A stretch of 64,000 bases of DNA from assembly GCA_963693315.1 (NCBI GenBank), contig OY856186.1, positions 458,576,860-458,640,859 of the forward strand. The letters are read 5' to 3'. Source of the stretch: Diogma glabrata (taxonomy: Eukaryota; Arthropoda; Insecta; Diptera; Cylindrotomidae). The notes beneath the pieces were generated by a model. That model searched no databases. It was not told the DNA's origin and saw only the letters and a program-made list of their open reading frames with translations. How positions within the stretch are numbered: the first letter of the stretch is position 1; each line of letters starts with the position of its first letter. This document shows positions 26,252 to 38,900 of this stretch, in pieces. The position numbers were made by a program, and so were the translations under genes.

Positions 26252-29200
26252 ATGTCTTGTAAGTAATATGTGAACGTTAATAATATAAAACTTTGATTTA
26301 ATTGTTCAATTCTAAATCAAACATCTTCCTTTTTTGTCTAAATGTTATAATCAATCAAAACATTGTTATTTTATTACCAAAATGTAGTCTCTTAGTTATT
26401 TAAATTGTTTGATTAATAGAAAATTATATGATCAAATGAATTTATAACCTTATATATCTATAAATAATAAATAGACTACTGGGTGGGGTGTTCTATAGAA
26501 GGATAAAAGTAAAATCTGCTTCTTATTTTTAGGTAAAGTCGATGAAATTATAAACAAATTGAAAAATGCATCTTTGGAAAATCAATCAGAAAAAACAATT
26601 CCTTTATTGGAAGAGATAATTTCGTTCGAACCGAATGAGTATGAAAATTTTGATTTCACTCCGTACATCTTAGTTCTGCTACGATTGAATAATATAACAA
26701 CAACAACGCAAGCCTCCCGATATATTGCCGAATTGACAAAAACTGATGAACAAAGAAAAATTTTTACAAATCCAGAAATAATTAAACATCTTATTGACGC
26801 AATAAATTCTAATGAGAATAACCTGGAGTTGTTAATTCAATCTTGTCGGGCTCTTGGAAATATTTGTTACCTAAATGACGATGCGCGCAGTATTATAAGC
26901 AGAACAAATGGAACTAAATCCCTTTTTAACTTACTAAAAATTTCAGTATCTATTGAAAATGAAAACGATTTACAGTTTGCCAAAGTACGATGTGGATTAA
27001 TATCAAATTACTTATTGGGTGGTGAAGAAATAGCAAAGAATGCGCTGGAATTAAATATAATGGAAATAATTAAAACTGCAATTGAAGAATCTATAAACGA
27101 AGTAAAAACAAAAGAAGAAATATTTTTAAATATTTTGCCTCCCTTAAGTATAATCACTGAAAATATTTCCGATTTAAATTTTGATCCAGATTTAAATCGT
27201 CATTTGTCAAAAATTTTGGCTGAATCAACAAATCCAGATTTAGCAGAAATGTGTTTAGAACTGCTGCATTATCAAGCTGAAAACGGTAATAATATTTTAT
27301 TGAGTTATTTTAGGATGTTTGTTATGGTGTTATTTTAATAAAATGTGTTATGTAGTAGGAATATGTGACATTATGTGTCACAACAACACATAAAAAAGAC
27401 AAAGGTCTCAAAACAACGAGTGTGCTAAGGTCTTGATAGACGCTAATTTTTTTTTTTAAATGGTTAACTAAACAAAAAATCAGCAGGTCATGCTGTTCAA
27501 TTGCGCTTCCTTGCTGATCAACCAGGGGTTCAAGGTTACGACTAGCGATGCTGTAATTCCTTTTGTTTTCCAGGTGAAGAATCTTAATAAAGTTGTTGAT
27601 AAAGAGACCTCATATTAATTATATAATTGGTAAAGTTGTTGTCTTCTTGAGAAAGCTTAGTAGCCTGAATCATTTCTTACCATGTGCATATCAAAAAACG
27701 ACTTGTCCATGCGCTTGTCATGCCACTGTTTGATTATGGAATTGTGGTCTATTCTGGCTGTACCTTGGCAAATATCAGATTAATTAAGAAATTCTTTATC
27801 TGGGTTCGATTCGTTTATGGTCTTAAAATTAGACAACACGTATCTATATGAAACTTTTCGGCACATCATTTAATGATCATTATAGGATGCACCTCCTTCT
27901 TTTTGTTAAAGTTCTCAAATATGAGTGTCCACTTTATATGGTGAAATGGTTTATATTCGGCCCATCAAATCGCCTGAACAGGCTTACCCTCCCATCCATA
28001 AGTTATAACACAGTCTCTCGTACTCGTTCAGAAGGTCCAAGTTGTTTAACGACCTTACACCGGATCTGAAGCGGTTCAACATGTCTGTTCCTAATTTTAA
28101 ATCCAAGCTATTCATCTATCTGAACTGCTTAGATACCGTTTGGTCTTACTCCTATGTCTGTCGTTATCGCTGCCTTTTGTTTTTTCTTTGCCTGTTCTTT
28201 GCTTCTGACGATGGTCTATGTAATGTCTGTGTCGATGACCGTTTTGTTCATATCTTTGTAAGATGTGAATCGGTTTTTTTTGTAGTTTATGATAATAACA
28301 ATGAAATCAACAAACCTATACGTTTTCCTATTTTCGTTTTTGGCATTCTTTTAATTTTTTTATATGTTGTGTATGTGGTTTCACTAAGCAATGTATAGCG
28401 AGGGTATGACGGCTGTCTCTAATCTTTGGTTTGATCATTTAGGTTGGCTGGCTATATAATTTTTAGTTATAAGTGAAAATTTTTTTTTAAATAATTATAA
28501 CTATAATCTTGGTTTTGGAGTGCGGTAAATTTAAAATCACTTTAATATAGCAAATTGGTTTTTGTATATATACATAGTTGCAAAAGGGTCCGTTTTGATT
28601 TTACATTAAAAAACTATTTTTCAAAGTTCAAAAAAATATATTTTTTTTTATATTAAATACACATTTTAATCTAACTTCTGAAAAACAATTTCAATTTTAT
28701 AATTTCTCTTTTACGTGTTTCAATCTTTCGATCATCATCAGAGAGAAAATATTTGCAACATATTTGCAGTTGCAAATATATTCTCTCTGAGGGTGATCGA
28801 AAGATTGAAACAGTGAAACACTGGGCTAGTGTACTGGGCCTTGGGCTGTTTGCCGTCGTTTCTGTATAAATAAATCTTATCTAATAACAAAATATGACAT
28901 AGGCCAATATTTCATGATAGGATCCTTTATCCTATAAAACTAAAATGAAAGGTAAAATGCAATGTTTTTAGAAAAATCTGCACAAACAAAATAAAAACAA
29001 AAACTCAAAAATTGGGTTGTCAATAATCCAGTTAGTACAATATTCTTTGATCCTGTGACGCATTGTTTTCCTCAATGATTAAAGCACAGACAGAGTTATA
29101 TAAAACTCGTTTATTCGAGCAAGCAATAACGTGCCATCATCAAGGAATATGACATATCTAAGATTGAGGGTGCTACCTTTAACTAAACACAGCTCATCCA

Positions 29201-30782
29201 CCAGCACCCCTAAGATATCACAGTGGTTAGTGATATCTCACTGCTGTTTCACATTAACTCGTATGTCAATAGGAGGGACTGGGGTGTTACGCCCGTGCGG
29301 GGTGTCACGCCCGTAGATAAAAATAAACTAAAAAAAATTGCTAAAGTTTAATGAGTTTAGTAAATAATTATATTAAGAATCTTTTTGGTATGTGTTCATG
29401 TTATTCGATACTATGAGCTGGAATTCGCCAGCACATATGTTATGCTGTATAACGAGATGATTTTTTCATGATAAATTTGTTTAAACTACACGCGCTTGTT
29501 TTAAAAAAAGATCAAAAACTAATCTTTAATTTATAAATCATGTCAGTAATTATAAATATGATAGTAAAACCGTGAAATAGATAAATATGCATAATGAAAT
29601 AGATAAATAACATTTAATTTCTAGTTTGTCTTTTGAAATAACATTACCTTGATATTTATTATTTCAGATGAAGTGAAATTTCTCTTGGCAAAAGACGGAT
29701 TATGCGAAACCATATACGAATTACTTGAGAAATACAAAATCTTGGCAAATTCAAATGAAGCTCGTGCTCTAATGAAGTTAGCTTGCGATCTAATTGTTCT
29801 CATTTTAACCGGGGATGATTCTATGCATTACTTATATTCAACACCATTGCTTAAATATATGGAAAACTGGTTGGACTCAGATGATGTTGATTTACTTACA
29901 ACTGGCGTTTTAACTATAGGAAATTTTGCAAGAACCGATAAACATTGTATTTATATGGTTGAGAACAATATTATGAAAAAGTTATTGGAAATTTTATCGA
30001 AAAATAATGGAGTTGACGATGATATGAGATTACAACATGCTTTGTTGAGTGCTTTAAGGAATTTAGTAATACCCAAACCAAATAAATCTGCAGTGATTGA
30101 AGCTGGTCTTGTGCAAACCATATTACCGATGCTAGAGATCCATCAGCCTCCCGTTGTTTTTAAATTATTAGGGACACTTCGAATGACTGTTGATGGACAA
30201 GGTATAGTTGACTAAATCACAATTTTGCATTGTTTGTATTTTTTATCTTTTATTTCAGAAAAACTTGCATTAGAATTATTAAAAAATAATCCACTTATAT
30301 CACAATTGGTAGTTTGGAGTAAATCGGCTGATTATCCTGGTGTAACCGGTGAATCATTTCGATTAATGGCTTGGCTAATTAAACATGCGTACCAATCAAA
30401 AGATAACACACCGGATCATTCCAGTTTAAAAGAATTTGTCAAAACTGATGGAGCCGTTGAGAGTATGGTAAATATGTTAACATCACAACATTTGGTTATG
30501 CAAAATGAAGCACTAATAGCTTTAAGTATTTTATCCACGGTTCTAAATGACAAAAATGATATAAGTTTAGATGAAATTTTAATTAAATGTAATATTGGAG
30601 AAAAAATGTCTAATTTTATAACCAAAAGTTCGGATAACATGACCAAAGAAATTGTAGAAAATTTGCAAACATTTATGACAATATTACGAATCAATGAAAA
30701 TTTAGTCAAACATCTGAATAATTTTAATATTGACGAATTACTTAAATCAATACCTATTTTAAAAGAGTATTGTGTTCTATAA
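26252..30782 (+). CDS. vimar: Rap1 GTPase-GDP dissociation stimulator 1 (SmgGDS; vimar in flies)
   Basis: An armadillo-repeat chaperone and exchange factor for small GTPases with polybasic tails (Rho, Rap). It assists their prenylation and is linked in flies to mitochondrial shape. Four exons join in frame: 26252-26258 (ATGTCTT), 26533-27285, 29668-30201 and 30259-30782, giving 605 residues against about 607 in the human protein. The 7-nt coding first exon is inferred from a perfect GTAAGT donor and correct phase into CKVDEIINKLKNA. Helical armadillo units fill the protein (for example SCRALGNICYLNDDARSII, LTTGVLTIGNFARTDKHCIY and RLQHALLSALRNLVIPKPNK). Intron 2 is 2.4 kb and carries LINE debris; intron 3 is 57 bp. 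A possible poly-A signal (AATAAA) is near 31087. The first exon is the least certain part. Confidence 0.93.
27330..27450 (-). mobile_element. LINE 3' fragment in vimar intron 2
   Basis: Shares TGTGTCACAACAACACATAA and the flanking TAGTAGGAAT with 32965-33060 and 60975-61100. In those copies it lies at the 3' end of a - strand LINE reading frame. Confidence 0.6.
27480..28140 (+). mobile_element. Degenerate jockey-like LINE ORF2 C-terminal fragment
   Basis: Translation with frame changes gives wording typical of the region after the reverse-transcriptase domain: VKNLNKVVDK, LSSLNHFLPCAYQK, LPLFDYG-like ATV/LIMELW, then NRLNRLTLPSISYNTVSRTR and FNDLTPDLKRFNMSVPNFKS. Stops and shifts break the frame, so it is a dead fragment inside intron 2 of vimar. 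Confidence 0.7.
28717..28812. repeat. Hairpin near a LINE 3' tail
   Basis: GTTTCAATCTTTCGATCATC (from 28717) is inverted as GATCGAAAGATTGAAAC (to 28812), with a long near-complementary stem through AGAGAGAA/TTCTCTCT. Just downstream, GGGCCTTGGGCTGTTTGCCG (28837-28856) resembles GGGCCTTGGCCTGTTTGCCA at about 52497. Both are followed by AATAAAT runs, like LINE 3' ends. Confidence 0.6.
28900..29660. other. Rest of vimar intron 2
   Basis: Unremarkable, apart from a GC-richer patch with GGGGTGTTACGCCCGTGCGG followed by GGGGTGTCACGCCCGTAG at 29280-29317, a two-copy direct repeat. Confidence 0.4.
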
Positions 30783-32960
30783 ATATTTTGATTTTGAAAT
30801 ATTTAAAATATTTTTTTTCTATTGAAATTTACTGTATCGTAAAACAGATTCATTATTTGAAATATTTTTATCTGAAATGTCTTTACAACAATTTTATGCG
30901 ATTTTTTATTTAAATTGCTTTAATTTCACTTATTTATCTACATATAGATCTAATATGTAATGTTTTACCATATTAATTTAAAAATTGCGCACAATATCTT
31001 AGTTTAAATTTCATAAAATAGTTTTCAATTTGTATGAATTAAATTAAACCTAGTTAAATTTAGAGAAAATATATTCCAAAATTAATAATAAAAGTTATAG
31101 CTTTTGGTCTATAAAATATAAATATTAAAATTTATATACTAATTTTAAATATAAATACAATATTTAAATCTAATTCAATTTTTTAACAACATAAACAATC
31201 TTACGATTTATTTTCATAAATGAAAAATCCCACCAAAACACAAGCTATCTTCATCAGACATAAAAAGTTTAAGAATTCAGATATGTATAAGCAAATTTAT
31301 AATAGACTAACTAAACCATCGTTACGTTCTTGTAATAAACCTTAATGTCAACGGGTGAAGATATGAACCGAAAACAAAATTTTAATTAAAGTAGACACTT
31401 GAACTTAGGAAGTGAAACACCATTTATAATCAATTTTATAAAAAATTTGTAAAAATGACACGATTTATAAAAACAAAGATAAAAAAATGGTTGCTTTAAG
31501 TTTTAGCTCTCTAGAAGGCAACTTTTGCAATATAATGTCAAAGGGTTTTTCAGTCCATGAAGAATTTATTTAAGAATAAAATGCCAAAACAGATGCTGGA
31601 TTTCTAGAATAGAATTTAGATATAGCGTTTCGTTTACAATTAATCCTTCTGCTCAAAATTGCCTGTTTAAATAGTGTGCCGTTCAATCTAGAAGAATATA
31701 TTGTATTCTAAAATTCTTTTATCCAGAATGTGCTTTAAAACAAAATAACAAATAATGTTTATTTCTACTGTACCAGAAAAAAAACGCAATACAAATAAAA
31801 AATACAATACAAATATTTTTTTGGTCCTTGCTATGCTAGAGGAAAAAAATATGTGTTGCATTTGGGTATCGGTTAAGTTAGAGCCTTCAAAGTAAAAAAA
31901 AAATGAGGGTGATTTTTTAACGTTTTGAACGGCCGTTTGTGTCAAAATATTTTTATAAAATTTATATTTATGAATGTTTAGACATATTTGTATCAATAAA
32001 AGTCAGGCCTCTGCCTACATCCAAAGAAAGAGACTGCAATTCATATTTTACTTTTCATTTTAAACAAAATAAATATTCCATAATAGTTATTTGTGTAACT
32101 AGTGCAAAATTCGTCTCGCAAACTACGTGCATCGTGCAACAAATATCCTTTTGCACGTGTTGCACACAACATTTCCTCTACGATCTTAATGTACTTTTTG
32201 CACTAGTAAGGTACTTTTTGCATTAGTGCGAAAAATTGTCACTTTTTGCACGATCGTAGAAATACAATATTTATTGAATTGTTATTTTTGTTTTTCATAT
32301 AGTTCTGTTAGTAGAAATCAACAACAAAAAATGAGAAACGTTGTTCTTGATCCTTATGTATTTGAACTGACAGAATAGTTTTATTGGATATCTGTGAATA
32401 ATTTCAAATGTAATAATAACCATATATTTATATCATCCAATATTTCATTCACTTAAACTCGATGGATAAAAAATTGATGAATTTGTTTATAGAATTTGTG
32501 GGATAAAAATTGTTTTTCTATTACAGGTTGTATAATATGTATTCATTTTGATTTACGAATTTATTTGTTAATTCAATTTGTATTTAAATTTTTTTACGTA
32601 GAATAATGGGCACATCCAATTCTATTTGTACAGAAATCTGTCTCAATGAAATTTATCTAATTCTAGCGGACATCTTGCTGCTTGGGTTTTTATTACTTCT
32701 TAACCGGTCGTAGTAATCACTTTCCACCCATGGGTGAGAAGTGCTAGGAAAACGAAGTAATATCTCAGTCAACTTTTAAAAAGTTAAAAATAATCATGTT
32801 ACTCATAAGGTTGTGATTAATGAATTCAATGAATACGGCTTTTTGCTTTGTGTTGCTTACATTTAACACAAAAATTATTATAGACTGAAAATTTTCCTTT
32901 TTGTAGGACTGAAACTTAAACCGAAAAAAATGATTTTTCCAAATTAAAAATTTTTTAAAT
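30783..32960. other. Intergenic, AT-rich
   Basis: The 3' flank of vimar. GTACTTTTTGCACTAGT and GTACTTTTTGCATTAGT form a direct repeat at 32191 and 32211. A CTACGATC/GATCGTAG pair brackets it. No gene was recognised. Confidence 0.4.
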
Positions 32961-33450
32961 TCAAAGTGCTGTGTTGTAGGAATTACAACATGTGTCACAA
33001 TAACACATAGATAACTTTTAAAACATAGGTCCTACACCGGCCTGCGTTCTGAGGTAATGAACACTTTTCTTAAATCCCGAGACTATGGTTTGCGGTAAAG
33101 CATTCCATTTGAGGTAATGCGCTGTACAGACAAACAAATTCCTCTGCATTCTCTCACTATGATAGTGTGTGATAGACAGTTTGACTATTTGCACAAACTG
33201 ATTGACGAGTAAAACGGGGGAAAGAATACGGTTGAGGCATGATGGATCCGATTTCATCCGAGCACTGCTGGTGACGATATTTATAAAAAACAACGAGATC
33301 AACAACAGTACGACGGTGTTGTAGGGAATCAAGATTTGATGTTAAATTTCGATCACCCACAATTCGAGGTTTTGGTCTGAGAGAAGAATTCGTCGGGGGA
33401 GGGGAAATGAATTTCACAATTTCCCCACTCTATTAAATATAATCGTTCTG
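32961..33450 (-). mobile_element. Degenerate LINE ORF2 C-terminal fragment
   Basis: Read on the - strand, LDSLQHRRTVVDLVVFYKYR matches LDSLQHRRNVAELSIYYKY of the LINE at 43.3 kb and LDSLQHRRNVADPTIFYKY of the one at 45 kb. It is followed by RMQRNLFVCTAHYLKWNALP and a tail shared with other 3' fragments here. Several frame changes are present. Confidence 0.75.
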
Positions 33451-34136
33451 GGAATAAACTGATTGTAACTGAAAATAAACTGAGCGGTCATTTGGCTACT
33501 TTCTTCAACCAAACGTAAAATTTTATTAATAAAAAAAACTTTCACTTCACAAATACAACAAAAGTTGATTATAACTTGTACATTTATTTATTGAAAAAGG
33601 CTTTAACTTTATAAATACACAAGAAAAATTCTGTATAACAATATTATAATAAGAATATAAATAATATGAAAATTTAATTCATAAAGACAAACCTTGGTTA
33701 ATAATTTTTAAAAATATTATTTAACTATTATTGTTGCTTTTCTATTCAAAATACAAATCGAAAGTGGTACAAAAAAAAATCGAAAAAGTGATCATGTGCA
33801 TAATGAAAATGAACATTTTAGATAATAAGTTTTTAAAAAATTATGCACTGTTTTCTGTTTACAAAAAATTTTATTTTATTTTACGGATACATTTGAAAGT
33901 TTAAAGATAATATATTTAGGTCTCGTCAGACCAAAGGAATATAATTTTTCTAGTTCTTTTTTGTTATTACTTTGAAAACAAAACAATATTCTTAAATATA
34001 CAAATCTTTGGTGTTTTTGTATTTATATATTTCTTATTATAAATTTTGAAGAACTTAAATTTTTATGTAGAACAACTACTTTAAAAGGGATCAATATAAA
34101 TTACAAAAAAATTAATTTTTAAATTTCGCGAATATA
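33451..34136. other. Intergenic, AT-rich
   Basis: No features beyond homopolymer-rich sequence. Confidence 0.4.
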
Positions 34137-35443
34137 CAGGGTGGCTGAGACTAAACGTTACGAACTTCATTCTTCTGTCATTTGTGTAGTTGTCATTTTC
34201 GCGCGTCAATTTTTTGACAGATTGAAGTTTGGTTAGTTTTTTACCACATGGTCAAAAAAGAATTGTTCTAAATTAATATCTTCATAAAAAAATCGTAATG
34301 GAATTCAAACGTAATAGTGTAATTGCACTGTATTTGGCTGGAATTTCACAAACAGCAATAGTTCGTCAGCTCCAGCATTTGAACGTGAATAAAATGTTTG
34401 TGTATCGAACCATAACTCGATACAACGAAACTGGTAGCATCGCTAAACGCAACAAAGGCGGTCCTAAAAAGACAGCAACATCAAAAGAAATGATTCGAAA
34501 GGTGAAGCAACGAATCAACGAAATCTTCGTCAAAGTGCCAATCAATTAGCAGCACGTCTGCGTGTTTCACGATACAGCATTCAAATCATATTGAAAAATG
34601 AACTACACTTGAAGCCCTGCAAGATACAAAAAGTTCAAGTTCTTACGGAGGCACAAAAAACAGTTAGGCTTGAAAGAACACGAGCATTGAAGGGCTTGGC
34701 CGAAAGTGACGAGATTCCAAAAATTGTTTTTTCTGATGAGAAAATTTTCACCATTCAACAGTATGTGAATAAACAAAATGATCGTGTTTGGTTAGAGCAC
34801 TAGTCCAACGATAATTTGGACGCAAGAGTTGCCATGCGCAAGCAATCACCAGCTTCTGTTATGGTTTGGGCTGCAGTTACTGCGAATGGACGCACTCCTC
34901 TAGTTTTCATCGAACAGGGAGTCAAGGTAAACAAAGAGAACCTTGGGCACGTAAACACTTTGGTACGAACCGTTGGACATTCCAACAGGCTCGACACCCG
35001 TCGAGTGTGTCACACAAGTCTTTGTGTGTCACACAAAGCTCGAGCGACACAGCTGTTTTTACAAAGTTACGTTCCGCGGCTGATTTCGTCGGAAGAATGG
35101 CCACCATATTCACCGGATTTGAATCCCATGTTTTTCTCCATATGGTCCATTTTGCAGAGTAAGGTGTGCACTAAAAAATACGAAAGTGTTGATGCATTGA
35201 AGTCAGCTCTTGTTCGCGAATGGAATAAAATTCCGCAAGCCCACGTTCAGTCAGCATGCAATGCTTTCTATGGAAGATTGAATCAAATAATCAGAGTCAA
35301 AGGAGGTCATATCGAGCAGTAACATGTTTTTCATAAAATGTAATATGTTTTTTAACATATTTCACGAAATTTCAATAAAAAATAATCAAAATTAAAAAAA
35401 TTACAGCGTTTTCATTTGGTAACACTTGGTCTCAGCCACCCTG
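34137..35443 (+). mobile_element. Full-length but inactive Tc1/mariner element
   Basis: It has 1307 bp between CAGGGTGGCTGAGACTAAAC and the inverted GTCTCAGCCACCCTG, with TA on both sides (34135-34136 and 35444-35445), the standard mariner target. The coding part is on the + strand and starts at 34298 (MEFKRNSVIALYLAGISQ, a helix-turn-helix DNA-binding region). A frameshift follows near 34520 and a stop near 34801. The first catalytic aspartate region is visible (IVFSDEKIF). The second acidic region is scrambled by a local duplication of GTGTGTCACACAA near 35005-35035. At the third, SPDLNPM is followed by FF where an acidic residue is expected. The element cannot make a working transposase. 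Confidence 0.93.
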
Positions 35444-35921
35444 TAGAATAGAATATTGAAAATGATATTTTATTTTTAAATGTTTTTCATGTTTCAATTT
35501 CGCATATTGAAAAGGTAAACTGTGTTTGTTACCCAGGCTCGATGAATTTTAAAGAACTGAAATTCAACTGAAGTTTTATTTAACATTGCTTACCGTTGGT
35601 GTAAGTTTCTAAATATCTCTTCAGTTTACACAAAATATACATTTTGGAATACGAATCTTTTGTGAATACGAAACACTTTTTCATTGTTTTAACATGAATG
35701 GCACAAATTCAATGAATAATTTTAACATTACTTTTCAGATTAAACCAACTTTGCAAAATAAATTACATAATATCTAGAACGAAAATTAATAAATCGACGA
35801 ACTAGTTATAATTGTTAAGAATAAGGTCACTTCAAAACTATAAAGATAAAGTAACGTATTAATGAATTTTAAAAGATTGTCACTGTGAAAAAATCAAAAG
35901 AAATTATTACGAGTTACGACC

Positions 35922-38900
35922 TTATGCTTGAATAACTTTAATTCTTCTTTCGATTATTGCACGACATAATGGACATTCCAGCAAATTAACCTGACATTCA
36001 GTACATGAACACAAATGACCACATGGTAAAAATATAACTTGGCATTCTTGATCTAAGCAGATAACACATTCGGTTAACAACTTTGTTGTTTCTTTTACCG
36101 ATATATTATCATCAGATGCCTGATGTGTCGGAGCTGTCGGTGTTGTTGTACAACTGACAGAAACTTTGGCATCTTGATTTAAATATTCACGTATTGATTT
36201 TAATATATTTTTACGATCGGCTTCTTTTTTAATGCCAGCATTTGATAAATCCTGTTCATTTATTTTCTCAAATGAAATTGTTTCGTTTTGCCAAAATTTA
36301 GATAAGAACGGCAAACAATGTATTACCCCATTCACAAGGAAATTATAACCTAACAAAGGATCTATACTAGTGGAATATAAAGAAATATCGTTTGGTCGAG
36401 TATCGAGCAATTTTTGGTATTGCATCAACCAATAATCTTTGCCATGTTCTTCGTTTTGTTCCTCTATATAACGTAATGTTTGGAATAATTGTAATCGTCG
36501 TTGTTCCTGTTGATCTAATAAATCAAGTAAAACTAACGTGAGATTAATTCGACTTTCTCCCAATTCATCGACTGCTCCTTCGGATGTAGTTTTTCTTCGT
36601 TCTATTTCGTACATTGTCATTTTAGCTAATTGAGCTTCAACAATCCGAACTTGTTCTATTATACCCCATGATCTTGCGTCATTCTTTACCAATAATGCAG
36701 CAACCGCTGATTTTTGTAGCTCTTCGTTCTGTTTAATTTCATTGATAAATTGAGATCGATCTTTATCATAATTTATGAATATATTTTCTAGATATTTATT
36801 TGCTTCATTTTCCTTTTCCAATATTGAACGGGTTTCATTTGTTCGTTGTTCTTGATGTGAATTTATAATATTCATTTCCTGCTCTAAGAAGTTTGTCATT
36901 TGTGATATAATTTCTTGTTTTCTTAAATCACATTGATAAAGATGAAGCTGAAAATATTAATTGAACCATATTATTCGCAAACGAAAACATATATACATTT
37001 TAAATTTTTCATTACTTTATCCAGGAGTTCTTGTTCTTCTTGTTTTTCTATTTCTATGAGATATGGGTCTGGACCATTCTTTAAACATAATAAATTTTCC
37101 ACGATCATATTAGTATATTCTTCATCTTGAAGTATGCTTGTTATAAGACGATCTCTCTCAACTTGTTTTACTTTTTGTAAATTGTTTACCATTGTTTCAG
37201 TTTCATTTTGTTCTTGGCGTAATTGTTCTAACAGCTAAAACATACAAACAGAATAATTAAACCAAATTATTTTAAAACAAAAGTTAGATGTATATTACAA
37301 TCTCTTTCTTTTTTTGTTGTTCGCTGTGCAATTGCGCCTCGAGCATGTAATCTTTTTCAATAGTAAATCGTTCGTGATCCATCAAGGCCTAAATAAAAAA
37401 TATTTTATAAAAAAAAATGTTTAAAATTAAATTCCACCGTGTTTAACTTAATATTTAATATTACTATTACCAACCCTTCACAATCGCTCTATAAAGACTT
37501 ACTACACGATACAAAACTAAATCAAGATCAAACATAGTGTTGAAAAATGTGCTACCATCTTACTGGTTAGTTAATTTTTTGTAACTCCTAAAGTTACCCT
37601 ATGAAAACACACACAATTTGTATATTTATAAATTGAATGTCGCTCACTCTCCGAAATTTTGAATTGATAGGTTGCTTTGATAAATTACTTTTATGATTTT
37701 ATTAATATTTAATCCATAGAAAATATTTAATAATAAATAGAGAGATTTATAGAAAAAGTTTCCTTAACTTACAATAATTTTTTTAAAAATCATTCGGTGT
37801 TGAATTTTGATTTTACTTTTTTACATTTACGAAACAACAAAGACATGACCAAATGGCAAAACCAATTTAAACACTAGTTGTTTTGTAAGGATTGGTTTAA
37901 CAACATTACAAATATACATTTCAAGAGCTAGTCCTCGAACAACACGCTCCAAGGCGTTGGTGACTATTATCTTTAAATCGTTGTAAATTGCAGTCACCAA
38001 GGGCCCGACAAAATATTTCATTTGTATTCAATCTGTCAGTATGGTGTGGCGTGCCATTTCGACCTTTTTCCTGTTGGCAGTAATTTATTCACCAGCAAAA
38101 CATTGCAACAAAAAATATTTGAGGCATCATCCGTTTAGATTTTTGAATAATTTAAGATATTTGTGAGCAATTAAACTCAAGTAACTGAGAAAATCATTTG
38201 AATTATTTCAATTCGAAAGCCTTTTTGAGGTTCTTGAATAATTACAATTTTGCATGATGGATCCAACACACAAAAGACCTAAGGAAACCTAAGTATGGAA
38301 TCGATTTGAAAAAATCAAACGATTATCTTAGTTATTTGAGTTTAAATGTTTAGACAAATTTTATTTAATTAATAAGTGTATTCAATCTCACTATAGAAGA
38401 CTAAAGAATTACATGAAAAAGAGAATAATTTTTAATGTTTTGAAATGTTTGTAATTCTTTCGCATTATTAATTTTACGCAAAAGCATTTATTAAAATAAT
38501 GATAATTAATCAAATTTATTTTTCTGTTAATCGATTTGATTCAATCGATCAAATACTTCTTAGAGACAATCGAAAATTCTCCTATTATTTCCAAATTTAT
38601 AAGTTAAAACCGTTGTTTTCTTCAATTTTTCAACTATAATTCACGCGCGAAAATTTATGGTAAAATATTGGGTAGATTATCTCTTAATTTTTCAAAATTG
38701 TTTGAATATTATTTGATATAAAAAGTCAGGCAAGTGCGAATATAATTCGTTCGCTGAGGGTTCCGTGTATATAATATTTGAGAAAACAACAGTTTTTGTC
38801 TGCATAGTTTCACGTTGGGTTGCATTTTACCCAAAGCTGTTTATGGTGGCTAAAGAAAGCCACTTCAATAACGCCAGCTTATAAATTATTTATAGTGGAA

